In this document: one piece after another, positions 16,750 through 24,842 of the stretch
Numbering within the stretch: the stretch's first letter is position 1
How the letters are laid out: every line of letters begins with the position of its first letter
NCBI RefSeq assembly: GCF_051304405.1
Contig: NZ_JBPPGG010000002.1
Span: 62,001-126,000, forward strand
DNA length: 64,000 nt
Source: Pedomonas sp051304405
GTDB lineage: Bacteria; Pseudomonadota; Alphaproteobacteria; Sphingomonadales; Sphingomonadaceae
Reading direction: 5' to 3'
Position numbers and translations under genes: made by a program
Notes under the pieces: model-generated
Databases searched by the model: none
What the model was told of the DNA's origin: nothing
The model's input: the letters and a program-made list of their open reading frames with translations, nothing else

Positions 16750-17009
16750 AAATGCCTCATGCGTCCGAGCCGTTCTGGTGACAGCCGGTTGTCCGGCCAT
16801 ATCACAAAAACGCCTCTTCGGCACCGCAGAAGCGCCGCCAAAGCGCGGCGGACCTTAGTGGCGGTCCTCCCAAGTGTCAAGGCAAGTCTAAGAATTCAGC
16901 TTTGCAACGAAGCGTAATTATTACAACAGCTTAGCTGGTGTCGTGAGAGCAGGCGGACGGGTCCTGATGTCGCAGTGCAGCGCAAATGTCACGCCGGCAC
17001 CCCTCCACC

Positions 17010-17032
17010 CCTCTGAAAAGGCAGAGGTTTTT
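17010..17032 (+). terminator. Plus-strand terminator-like hairpin without an upstream plus gene
   Basis: CCTCTG-AAAAGG-CAGAGG (17010-17027) is followed by TTTTT. It sits between atpI and smc, which are both on the minus strand, so it is in the wrong orientation for them. It could end an unannotated plus-strand transcript or be chance. Confidence 0.45.
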
Positions 17033-17063
17033 GCGGAATGTGCCAAATCCGCGAGGCTTTTCG

Positions 17064-20000
17064 CTATTCGGCCGCCAGCAGCATTTCGGCGCGCTTGAGG
17101 TCCACCGAAACCAGCTGGCTGACGCCCCGCTCGGCCATGGTGACGCCGTAGAGCCGGTCCATCCGGCTCATGGTGACCGCGTTGTGGGTGACGACGAGGA
17201 ACCGGGTCTCGGTCTTTTTCGTCATTTCGATGAGCAGATCGCAGAACCGCTCCACGTTGGCGTCGTCGAGCGGCGCGTCCACTTCGTCCAGCACGCAGAT
17301 GGGCGCCGGGTTGGTGAGGAACACGGCGAAGATGAGGGCGCAGGCGGTCAGCGCCTGCTCACCGCCCGAGAGCAGGCTGAGGGATTGCAGCCGCTTGCCC
17401 GGGGGCGAGGCCATGATCTCGAGGCCGGCCTCCAGCGGATCATCGGATTCCACCAGTGCCAGATGGGCCTGGCCGCCGCCGAACAGGCTGGTGAACAGGC
17501 TGGAGAAATGGCCGTTCACCATCTCGAACGCTTCCAGCAGCCGCTGGCGGCCTTCCCGGTTGAGCGTGCCGATGGAGGCGCGCAGCTTGGCGATGGCGGT
17601 CTCCAGCTCGGTGCGCTCGGCGATCATGGTGTTGCGCTGGGTCTCCAGCTCCTCCAGCTCGATCTCCGCGCGCAGGTTGACCGCGCCCAGCCGCTCGCGC
17701 TCCATGCGCAGCCGCTCCACGTTGACCTCCAGCTCCCGCATCGGGGGCAGGGGCTCCTCGGCCGGATGCTCGATGGCCTTCAGCAGCAGCGGGGGCGGGC
17801 ACTGGAACTGCTCGCCGATGCTGAGCGCCAGCTCCTGCCGCCGGGCATCGTAGTTCTCGACCGCCGTTTCGAGGCGGGCGCGCTGCTCGCGGGACTGGGC
17901 CAGCAGCTCGTTGGCCTGGCGCAGGTCGGAATCCTTGGTCCGCAGGCGGGTCTCCGCCTCGGCCAGCGTGTCGGCCGCCTTCTTGCGCCGCTCCTCCGCC
18001 TTGGCGATCTCGTCGGCCAGCGAGAGGCGCCTGGCCTCGATCTCGGCGGGGCGCGCCTCGATGCTGGCCAGCTCGGTCTCCGCCGCCGCCTTGCGCTCGG
18101 TGAGCACCAGCAGCTGCTGCTGGCCGCCGGACAGGCGCCCGGCCCAGGCCTCGCGCTCCACCTCGATGGTCTCCAGCCGCTTGCGGTCCGCCTGCAACTG
18201 GCGGAGCAGGGTATCGAGTCCGGCGCGGGCGCTGGCCAGATCGGCGCGCAGCTTCTCCACCAGGCGGCGCTGCTCGTTCACTGCCTGCCCGAGGGCATCC
18301 GTATCGGGCAGGGCGGCGATTTCCTCCAGCGCGGCGGCGCGCTCGGCCTCGCGCAGGGCGACTTCCTCGCCCAGCCGCTTCTCGGTGTCGGCCAGGCCTT
18401 GCAGGCGGCTGTCGCGCTTGGCGGCTTCCTGCTGGAAATGGGCGAGGCGGCGGCGGGCCTGATCCAGCGCCTGCTCCAGCTGGGCGCGCTGGCCGCGGGC
18501 CTCGCGCTCATGGGCAATGGCCTCGTCCAGCCGGGCCTGCGCGGCGGCGATCAGCTCCTGCGCGTGGGCGTCCACCGCCTGAATGGCCGCATTCACCCGG
18601 GCCTCGACGGCGCTGACCGCCTCGCGGGCCTTCTGGTCGGCCTCGGCAATGCCGGCCTCGACGCGGGCCTGAACCGCCGCGATCTTCTCCTGCGCCTGCC
18701 GAGCGGCGGACTCGATCTCCGCCTCGACGCGGGCCTGAACGGCGCTGATGGCCTCCTGCGCGCGGGCGTCGGCTGCCTGAATCTCCGCCTCGACCCGGGC
18801 CTGGACGGCGCTGATCGCCTCCTGCGCCCGGGCATCGGCTGCCTGAATCTCCGCCTCGGCGCGGATCTGGACGGCGCTGATCGCCTCCTGCGCACGGGCG
18901 TCGGCGGCGGCCAGTTCCGTCTCGACGCGGGACTGGAGGGCGGCGAGGGTTTCCTGCGCGCGGGCATCGGCCTCGGCGACAGCGGCTTCGAGCCGGGCCT
19001 GAAGGGCCGACAGGGTTTCCTGCGCCTGCGCCTCGGCAGCCTGAAGGGCGGCCTGGCCGGAGGACTGGGCCTCGTCCATCCGCTTCTGCGCGGCGTCCAG
19101 CGCGGCGGTGGTCTCGGCAATCACCGTCTCAAGGCGGCGCTCTGCCACCTCCAGCTCGGCGGCGACCGCCGTGCGGCGGTTGCGCTGGGCGAGATATTCC
19201 TGCTCCGAGCCGCTCTGCGGCGCGGCGGCGTAGAAGCCGTCCCAGCGCCACAGCTGGCCGTCACGGCTCACAAGGCGCTGGCCGGGGCTGAGCCGCGCCG
19301 CCAGACGCGCGCCGTCCTCGGCGGATTCGACGACACCGATCTGGCGCAGGCGGCGGGCAAGGCCGCCCGGGGCCTTCACCACCTCGATGAGCGGACGCGC
19401 GCCCTGGGGCAGGGGGCTGTCCGCCGCGTCCGTGCCGGCCTCGGGCCAGCGGCGCTTCGCGGTGCCGCCGACCGGCGCGTTCAGATCCTCGGCAAGGGCC
19501 GCGCCCAGCGCCGCCTCATAGCCCGGCTCCACCGACAGCTGCTCGATGACCGGCGTGCCGCCCGCCTGTTCCTGACGCGCCGCCAGCAGGCGGTCCAGCG
19601 TCTGCAATTCGGTCTTGAGCGAGGCGACGAGGGCTTCCGCCTCGCGCCGCTCGCGGGTGGCGGCTTCGCGGGCCGCCTCCAGCGCTTCCAGCGCCGCCTG
19701 CCGCTCGGCCTCGACCCGGGCGCGCACGGCCTCGCGCTCCGCTTCCACCGCGGTGCGGGTGCGGGTGCGCTCCTCCTCGGCCTGAGCCCGCACGGCGTCG
19801 CGCTCCGCCTGAACCCGGCTGCGGGTCTCCTCGCGCTCGGCCTCCAGCCGGGCGCGGGTGGCCTGACGCTCGGCCTCGGCCTCCGCGCGCACGCGATCCC
19901 GCTCCGCCTCCACCCGGGCGCGCACCGAATCGCGCTCGGCTTCCGCGTCCTGACGGGTGCGGTCCCGTTCCGCCTGAAGGCGGGCGCGGGCGGCGTCGCG

Positions 20001-21653
20001 CTCGCTCTCCGCGTCCTGGCGGACACGCTGGCGCTCCGCCTCCGCCCGGGCGCGAATCGCATCGCGCTCGGCTTCCGCTTCCTGACGGACCTGCTGGCGC
20101 TCGGCCTCGAGGCGGGCGCGGGTCGCTTCCCGCTCGGCTTCCGCCTCCTGCCGGACACGCTGGCGCTCGGCCTCCTGCGCGCGGCGCACTGCCTCGCGCT
20201 CGGCCTCCGCTTCCTGACGGGTGCGCTGGCGATGGCTTTCCGCCTCGATACGCGCGCGCTCGGCCGCCTGGATGCGCTCGGCCTGAGCCTCCAGCGCCGC
20301 CTCGGTCTCGTGCACGGTCGCCTCGGTCTCGGCGAGGCTGGCGCCGTCGCTGCGGGCTTCCGCCTCCAGCCGGGCGCGCTCCGCGTTGATGCGGGCCAGA
20401 TCGTCCTGAAGGCGGGCGATGCGCTGACGCGCCGCCTCCGCCTGCGAGTCCAGCGCCCCCTTGCGGGCCAGCACCTGCGCGTGCTCGCGGGTCAGTTCGT
20501 CGAACTGCCGCTCGCCCTCCGACGCTTCCGCCTCGGCGGCGGAAACGGCGGCGCGGGCCTCGGCCTCGCGCTCGGCGTCCTGCGACAGGCGCGCCTCGAT
20601 CTCGGCCTTCTCCTGCGCCAGCCGCTCAAGGGCGGCCGCGCCGTCGGCCTCCAGTGAGGCCTCGCGCTCCATGTCGCGGTTGATGTCCTCCAGCTGCCGG
20701 GTCAGCTGCTCCCGCCGCTCCAGCAGGCGCTTCTCCTCCGCCGCCAGTTCGTTGCGGGCGAGCGTGAGGCGCTGGAGCGCGGCAGCGGCGTGGGCCTCCT
20801 CCTGCCGCAGGTTGGGAAGCTGCGCCGCCACCTCCGCCTGCTCGGCGGAGAGGCGGGCGGTGGCGGTGGTCCACTCGGCGACGGCGGCGTCCACCGCCTT
20901 CAGCTGCTCCTGGCTCTCGGCCAGCCGCTGGGCGGCCTCCTGCCAGCGCTGATAGAGCAGAATGGCCTCGCCCCGGCGGATCTCGGCCGACAGGGTGCGG
21001 TACTTCTCCGCCTGACGGGCCTGGCGCTTCAGCGCGCCCACCTGGCCTTCCATCTGGCCCAGCACGTCGTCGAGGCGGGTGAGGTTGGTCTCGGCGGCAC
21101 GCAGCCGCTGCTCGGCTTCCTTGCGCCGGGTGTGCAGGCCCGAGATGCCCGCCGCCTCTTCGAGGATGGCGCGGCGCTCTGTCGGCTTGGCGGTCACGAT
21201 CGCGCCGATGCGGCCTTGGGAGACCAGCGCGGGCGAATGGGCGCCGGTGGCGGCATCGGCGAACAGCAGCTGCACGTCCTTCTGGCGCACGTCCTTGCCG
21301 TTGATGCGGTAGGCCGAGCCCAGATCCCGCTCGATGCGGCGGGTGACCTCGATCTCGTCCGCGTCGTTGAACTGGGCGGGCGCGCGGCGGCTGCTGTTGT
21401 CCAGCAGCAGGGTGACGTCGGCGAAGTTGCGGGGCGGGCGGTTGCTGGTGCCCGCGAAGATCACGTCCTCCATCTCGGTGCCGCGCATGGACTTGGCGCT
21501 CGATTCGCCCATGACCCAGCGCAGCGCTTCGAGCAGGTTGGACTTGCCGCAGCCGTTGGGGCCGACAATGCCCGTCAGACCCTCCTCGATCCGCATTTCG
21601 GTGGGATCGACGAAGGACTTGAAGCCCGAGAGCCTGAGACGCTTGAAGTGCAC
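17064..21653 (-). CDS. smc: Chromosome segregation protein SMC with repeat-extended arms
   Basis: 1529 residues, about 380 more than typical bacterial SMC. Start is GTG at 21653 with GGAAAG upstream (MHFKRLRLSGFKSFVDPTEM). Walker A is GPNGCGKSN (residues 31-39), the signature is LSGGEQ (near 1429) and Walker B is VLDEVDAPLDD (near 1454). The hinge lies at roughly 690-810 (VEPGYEAALGAALAEDL). Flanking it are nine 22-residue repeats at ~479-676 and nine at ~853-1050, together 396 residues. SMC with ScpAB condenses and arranges the chromosome. Heads are intact, so the protein should be active with longer arms. Confidence 0.96.
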   Translation of the reverse strand: MHFKRLRLSGFKSFVDPTEMRIEEGLTGIVGPNGCGKSNLLEALRWVMGESSAKSMRGTEMEDVIFAGTSNRPPRNFADVTLLLDNSSRRAPAQFNDADEIEVTRRIERDLGSAYRINGKDVRQKDVQLLFADAATGAHSPALVSQGRIGAIVTAKPTERRAILEEAAGISGLHTRRKEAEQRLRAAETNLTRLDDVLGQMEGQVGALKRQARQAEKYRTLSAEIRRGEAILLYQRWQEAAQRLAESQEQLKAVDAAVAEWTTATARLSAEQAEVAAQLPNLRQEEAHAAAALQRLTLARNELAAEEKRLLERREQLTRQLEDINRDMEREASLEADGAAALERLAQEKAEIEARLSQDAEREAEARAAVSAAEAEASEGERQFDELTREHAQVLARKGALDSQAEAARQRIARLQDDLARINAERARLEAEARSDGASLAETEATVHETEAALEAQAERIQAAERARIEAESHRQRTRQEAEAEREAVRRAQEAERQRVRQEAEAEREATRARLEAERQQVRQEAEAERDAIRARAEAERQRVRQDAESERDAARARLQAERDRTRQDAEAERDSVRARVEAERDRVRAEAEAERQATRARLEAEREETRSRVQAERDAVRAQAEEERTRTRTAVEAEREAVRARVEAERQAALEALEAAREAATRERREAEALVASLKTELQTLDRLLAARQEQAGGTPVIEQLSVEPGYEAALGAALAEDLNAPVGGTAKRRWPEAGTDAADSPLPQGARPLIEVVKAPGGLARRLRQIGVVESAEDGARLAARLSPGQRLVSRDGQLWRWDGFYAAAPQSGSEQEYLAQRNRRTAVAAELEVAERRLETVIAETTAALDAAQKRMDEAQSSGQAALQAAEAQAQETLSALQARLEAAVAEADARAQETLAALQSRVETELAAADARAQEAISAVQIRAEAEIQAADARAQEAISAVQARVEAEIQAADARAQEAISAVQARVEAEIESAARQAQEKIAAVQARVEAGIAEADQKAREAVSAVEARVNAAIQAVDAHAQELIAAAQARLDEAIAHEREARGQRAQLEQALDQARRRLAHFQQEAAKRDSRLQGLADTEKRLGEEVALREAERAAALEEIAALPDTDALGQAVNEQRRLVEKLRADLASARAGLDTLLRQLQADRKRLETIEVEREAWAGRLSGGQQQLLVLTERKAAAETELASIEARPAEIEARRLSLADEIAKAEERRKKAADTLAEAETRLRTKDSDLRQANELLAQSREQRARLETAVENYDARRQELALSIGEQFQCPPPLLLKAIEHPAEEPLPPMRELEVNVERLRMERERLGAVNLRAEIELEELETQRNTMIAERTELETAIAKLRASIGTLNREGRQRLLEAFEMVNGHFSSLFTSLFGGGQAHLALVESDDPLEAGLEIMASPPGKRLQSLSLLSGGEQALTACALIFAVFLTNPAPICVLDEVDAPLDDANVERFCDLLIEMTKKTETRFLVVTHNAVTMSRMDRLYGVTMAERGVSQLVSVDLKRAEMLLAAE
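18504..19097 (-). repeat. smc: 22-residue (66-bp) repeats after the SMC hinge, nine units
   Basis: Residues ~853-1050 of SMC. The consensus is like ARAQEAISAVQARVEAEIQA-AD; the three central units are almost identical, and the outermost are degenerate. All units are in frame with no break. Coiled-coil character is strong. See Findings for its relation to the pre-hinge array. Confidence 0.88.
19626..20219 (-). repeat. smc: 22-residue (66-bp) repeats before the SMC hinge, nine units
   Basis: Residues ~479-676 of SMC. Units resemble RQEAEAEREATRARLEAERQ-QV and are rich in Arg, Glu and Ala. Each divides into two 11-residue halves. The period and copy number equal those of the post-hinge array, although the sequences are unrelated. 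Confidence 0.88.
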
Positions 21654-21696
21654 GCCGGTCGTTCTTTCCTGTCAGCGCGGACGGGAGGCGCGGCCC

Positions 21697-22461
21697 TTAT
21701 TTCAGGGCCGCGTCGAGACGGGCCCGCACATCGGGCCAGCTGCTCACGCTCTCCAGCTTCTTGCCGTTGAGCACGAAGCTGGGCGTGCCGGAGATCTGGT
21801 AGGTCTCGATGGCTTCCTTGCGCATGTCCGCCAGCCGCTTGATTTCAGCCTGGTCGGTGAGGGCCTGGTCGAACTTGGCCTTGGGGATGCCGAGGCGGCG
21901 CACATACTCGTCCAGCTTGCCCAGCTCGGCCAGCGCCTTGATCTGCTGCTGCTGCGGAACGGCGGCCAGCTGCTTCTGCTGCTCCTCCGTCACCTGCATG
22001 AACGGCTTCACCCACTGTTCCTGCCGGGAGAAGAAGGCGTCCAGCAGCGGGAAGAAGCGCTTCGTCCCCTGGGAGCGCGCCAGCAGGGAGGCCGCGTAGT
22101 CCGGGCCGGTCAGGATGAAATTGCGGAACTCGTACCGCACCTTGCCCGATTTGACGTATTCGTTCTTCAGCGTGTTCATCGCCTCGTTGTGGAAGGCGGC
22201 GCAGTGCGGGCAGGTGAGCGAGGCGAATTCGATCAGGGTCACCCGGGCCTTGGGGTTGCCCATGATGAAACCGCCCTCCGGCGTCTTCTGGACAACCGTG
22301 GTCCAGTCCACCGTCTTGCTGGCGGCGGCAGGGGCGCTCTGGGTGGCGGCGGTCTTGGTGGCCGCGCTCTGGGCCGAGGCCATGGGGGCGGCCGCGGACA
22401 GCGCCATTCCGAAGGCGGCAACCGCCGCGAAGCTGACAGTGACAACCTGCTTCTTCAACAT
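21697..22461 (-). CDS. DsbA-family thiol:disulfide protein
   Basis: 254 residues from the ATG at 22461 (MLKKQVVTVSFAAVAAFG), which opens a signal peptide ending near APMASA. The frame is open 47 residues upstream without a plausible start. A low-complexity Ala/Thr linker leads to a thioredoxin-like fold: VTLIEFASLTCPHC (Cys84/Cys87), a helical insert, and the cis-proline loop SGTPSFVLNG. CPHC is the DsbA-type active site. It resembles the Thioredoxin_4 family of periplasmic oxidoreductases in alphaproteobacteria. Located between smc and dciA, all on the minus strand. Confidence 0.92.
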   Translation of the reverse strand: MLKKQVVTVSFAAVAAFGMALSAAAPMASAQSAATKTAATQSAPAAASKTVDWTTVVQKTPEGGFIMGNPKARVTLIEFASLTCPHCAAFHNEAMNTLKNEYVKSGKVRYEFRNFILTGPDYAASLLARSQGTKRFFPLLDAFFSRQEQWVKPFMQVTEEQQKQLAAVPQQQQIKALAELGKLDEYVRRLGIPKAKFDQALTDQAEIKRLADMRKEAIETYQISGTPSFVLNGKKLESVSSWPDVRARLDAALK

Positions 22462-22552
22462 CTCGTAGCCTTTCGAGAGTGAGTGCCTACCCCTAGTGGC
22501 GGGGCGAAGTATGGGCCGGGAGAGCCCTTTCTGCCAAGTCCCCTTGTAGGGG

Positions 22553-23149
22553 TTATCCACAAGCTTTTGGGCGCGAAAGGACCAACCGGCCGAGCCGTTC
22601 AAGGGCGGCGGCGAGCGACCGGTCTTTCACATCTTTCACTGCATCTTCAAGCACTTTTGCCTCCTCGGGCGCAAGGGGCGGAGTCTCCTGTCCGGCAATG
22701 TCGGCGGGCTCGGGCACCGGCCCCTGCCGCAGGGCGAGCCGCTCCACCGCCGCGTAGCCGAAGAAGCGGTTCACCCGCTCGATCACCTGCGCCTGCACGT
22801 GGGCAAGATGCAGGGCGAAGGGGCCGTCCACCTGGATGGTGAGGGTGCCGCCCCGGCGCTGGCCTGCGGGAAAGCTGAGCTTGACCGGCAGGCAGAAGCG
22901 GGTGAACTCGGGGCCGACGATCTCCTTCCAGCGGGAGACGACGGCAGCCTGCACGAAGCCCTGGCGGCGGATGGCGCGATCCGCCACCAGCGCGGTGAGG
23001 TCGGAGACGCGGGTGACCGTGCGGCGGCGGCCGCTGCCGTACCGCCTGTCCGCCTCGGCCTGCGCCTCGCCGGACGACTTGCCGGGCGCGCCGGATTTGC
23101 GGTTGGTGCCGCCCCTGCCGGGCGCGCGGGGATTGGATGACTTGTTCAC
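22553..23149 (-). CDS. dciA: DUF721/DciA-type DnaB helicase operator
   Basis: 198 residues from the GTG at 23149; the start is uncertain because the first ~45 residues are a basic linker (NKSSNPRAPGRGGTNRK...) with a weak ribosome site. The conserved domain begins LTALVADRAIRRQGFVQAAV and contains VSRWKEIVGPEF, a KH-like fold. DciA proteins load or operate replicative helicase in bacteria that lack DnaC, and dnaB is 20 kb away in this window. Divergent from mutY with only 27 bp between starts, so promoters must overlap. Confidence 0.82.
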   Translation of the reverse strand: MNKSSNPRAPGRGGTNRKSGAPGKSSGEAQAEADRRYGSGRRRTVTRVSDLTALVADRAIRRQGFVQAAVVSRWKEIVGPEFTRFCLPVKLSFPAGQRRGGTLTIQVDGPFALHLAHVQAQVIERVNRFFGYAAVERLALRQGPVPEPADIAGQETPPLAPEEAKVLEDAVKDVKDRSLAAALERLGRLVLSRPKACG

Positions 23150-23176
23150 AGCCCGTCTTATGCCATAGGTGAGGGG

Positions 23177-24259
23177 ATGTCCGTCCAGATCCTTCCTGTT
23201 GCGTCCGACGCAGCCCGGTCTCTGCTCGACTGGTATGACCGCAACGCCCGCGTGCTGCCCTGGCGCACCCCGCCCGGTTCTGCCCGGCGGCCGGACCCCT
23301 ACGGGGTGTGGCTCTCCGAGATCATGCTCCAACAGACGACCGTTGCCGCCGTCATCCCCTACTACGAGAAGTTCCTCGCCCGCTGGCCGACCGTGCGCCA
23401 TCTGGCGGCGGCGCCGCTGGAGGAGGTGCTCCACGCCTGGGCGGGGCTCGGCTACTACGCCCGCGCCCGCAACCTGCACGCCTGCGCGCAGGTGGTGGTG
23501 CGCGACCACGGCGGCCGCTTCCCCGAGAGCGAGGCCGCGCTCCTCGCGCTGCCCGGCATCGGCGCCTACACGGCGGCGGCCATCGCCAGCATCGCGTTCG
23601 GCCAGCGGGCGGTGGTGGTGGACGGCAATGTGGAGCGGGTGGTCTCCCGCCTGTTCGCGATGGAGACGCCGCTGCCCGCCGCCCGGCCGCAGGTGCGGGC
23701 GCTGGCCGATCAGCTCACGCCCGAGGCGCGCGCCGGCGACTATGCCCAGGCCATGATGGATCTGGGGGCGGGGGTGTGCACGCCGCGCTCCCCCTCGTGC
23801 GGGGTCTGCCCGCTGGCGGCAGGGTGCGCGGCGCGGGCGAGCGGCACGCCCGAGCGCTGGCCGCTCAAGAGCCCGAAGGCGGAGAAGCCCACCCGCCACG
23901 GCCTCGTGTTCTGGCTGGAGGCGGAGGGGCAGGTGCTGCTGCGCCGCCGCCCGCCCAGGGGGCTGCTCGGCGGCCTGCCGGAGATCCCGTCCTCCGCCTG
24001 GAGCGAAACGCCGGTCGGCAGCGGCTGGCACCTGTTCGATCAGGCCCCCGTCGAGGCGGACTGGCAGGTGCTGCCGGGCGGTGTGCGCCACACCTTCACC
24101 CACTTCCATCTGGAGCTGCGGGTGGCGCAGGGGCGGTTGCCGCGCCGGGTCAATCCGCCCGAAGGGTTCTGGCATCCGGTTGCCGCGATCGAGGCGGCGG
24201 GCCTGCCCACCGTGATGCTGAAGGCCGCGCGCCACGCGCTCACGCCCCGGCTGGTATGA
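23177..24259 (+). CDS. mutY: Adenine DNA glycosylase MutY
   Basis: 360 residues. The N-terminal HhH-GPD domain has SEIMLQQTTV with the catalytic Glu, the hairpin LPGIGAYTAAAIASIAFG and the catalytic Asp in VVDGNVERV. The [4Fe-4S] loop is CTPRSPSCGVCPLAAGC (C-X6-C-X2-C-X5-C). The C-terminal NUDIX-like domain contacts 8-oxoG (VFWLEAEGQVLLRRRPPRG, HTFTHFHLEL). It removes A opposite 8-oxoG. Divergent from dciA. Confidence 0.97.
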   Translation: MSVQILPVASDAARSLLDWYDRNARVLPWRTPPGSARRPDPYGVWLSEIMLQQTTVAAVIPYYEKFLARWPTVRHLAAAPLEEVLHAWAGLGYYARARNLHACAQVVVRDHGGRFPESEAALLALPGIGAYTAAAIASIAFGQRAVVVDGNVERVVSRLFAMETPLPAARPQVRALADQLTPEARAGDYAQAMMDLGAGVCTPRSPSCGVCPLAAGCAARASGTPERWPLKSPKAEKPTRHGLVFWLEAEGQVLLRRRPPRGLLGGLPEIPSSAWSETPVGSGWHLFDQAPVEADWQVLPGGVRHTFTHFHLELRVAQGRLPRRVNPPEGFWHPVAAIEAAGLPTVMLKAARHALTPRLV

Positions 24260-24356
24260 GCGGACTTCCCGGCGAGGCGAAGCCGGGCTATTCACCGTAT
24301 GGCAAGGTCATTACGGCTTGAATGGCCGGGGTTCCTTTGAGGATGGAGCAACGGGA

Positions 24357-24491
24357 ATGAACAAGTTTGTGGCGGCGTTTGTTCTGGCCTGCGTGGCGCT
24401 GGGCGCGACGGCCTGCAACACCGTGAAGGGGCTGGGGCGCGATATCGAATCCGTGGGCCGGACCGGCGAGGACGTTATCAAGGGCAAATAA
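24357..24491 (+). CDS. ecnA: Entericidin-type small lipoprotein, copy 1
   Basis: 44 residues. It has a signal peptide with lipobox LGATAC (Cys at residue 20) and the entericidin core NTVKGLGRDIESVGRTGEDV. Entericidins are small, positively charged outer-membrane or inner-membrane-associated lipoproteins of the EcnA/EcnB antidote/toxin type, though in alphaproteobacteria their role is largely unknown. A second copy follows 107 bp downstream. The choice of ecnA or ecnB cannot be made from sequence. Confidence 0.85.
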   Translation: MNKFVAAFVLACVALGATACNTVKGLGRDIESVGRTGEDVIKGK

Positions 24492-24598
24492 ATCCTTGGT
24501 CTTGCTGGCTGAAACGGCCCGCAAGATGGCGATGGCAGGGAACTTTATGACGGGTGCGGACTTGTCTTCTTTGGCACTCATTGCAGGAGCAAGTCACC

Positions 24599-24733
24599 AT
24601 GACCGTATTCATCCGGTTCATGCTCGTCTCGGCCATCGCCCTCGGGGCGGTCGCCTGTAATACCGTCCAGGGCGCCGGCCAGGACATCGAGTCCGTCGGC
24701 AAGGAAGGCGAGAAGGTGATCAACAAGAAGTGA
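24599..24733 (+). CDS. ecnB: Entericidin-type small lipoprotein, copy 2
   Basis: 44 residues, the same length as copy 1 and aligned to it without gaps: lipobox LGAVAC with Cys20, then NTVQGAGQDIESVGKEGEKV. AGGAG is a clear ribosome site. The signal-peptide halves differ while the mature halves are close, so the duplication is not recent. It ends at a bidirectional terminator. Confidence 0.87.
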   Translation: MTVFIRFMLVSAIALGAVACNTVQGAGQDIESVGKEGEKVINKK

Positions 24734-24773
24734 TCCGCCTGACGCCCTTCGCTTTCCTTTGACGCAAGCAAAA

Positions 24774-24805
24774 GAAAAGCGCCGCCAGCAAGGGCGGCGC
24801 TTTTC
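24774..24805. terminator. Bidirectional terminator between entericidin and ccrM
   Basis: GAAAAGCGCCGCC (24774-24786) and GGCGGCGCTTTTC (24793-24805) form a perfect 13-bp stem with A- and T-rich ends between convergent genes. Confidence 0.9.
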
Positions 24806-24842
24806 CATTTCAGGATCGGCCCGGGAGAGCCGTGCGGGACGC

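Noticed and set aside
18504..20219. Regular repeats that at first look like a CRISPR or minisatellite array
   Set aside because: The 66-bp units are in-frame coding repeats of SMC without spacers of unique sequence.
16986..20657. A very long open frame antisense to smc (over 1200 codons)
   Set aside because: It mirrors the GC-rich repeat codons of smc on the other strand, has no recognisable domain and lacks a ribosome site. smc has all SMC motifs.
22462..22602. A longer N-terminus for the DsbA-like protein
   Set aside because: The extra 47 residues have no homology and would bury the signal peptide.
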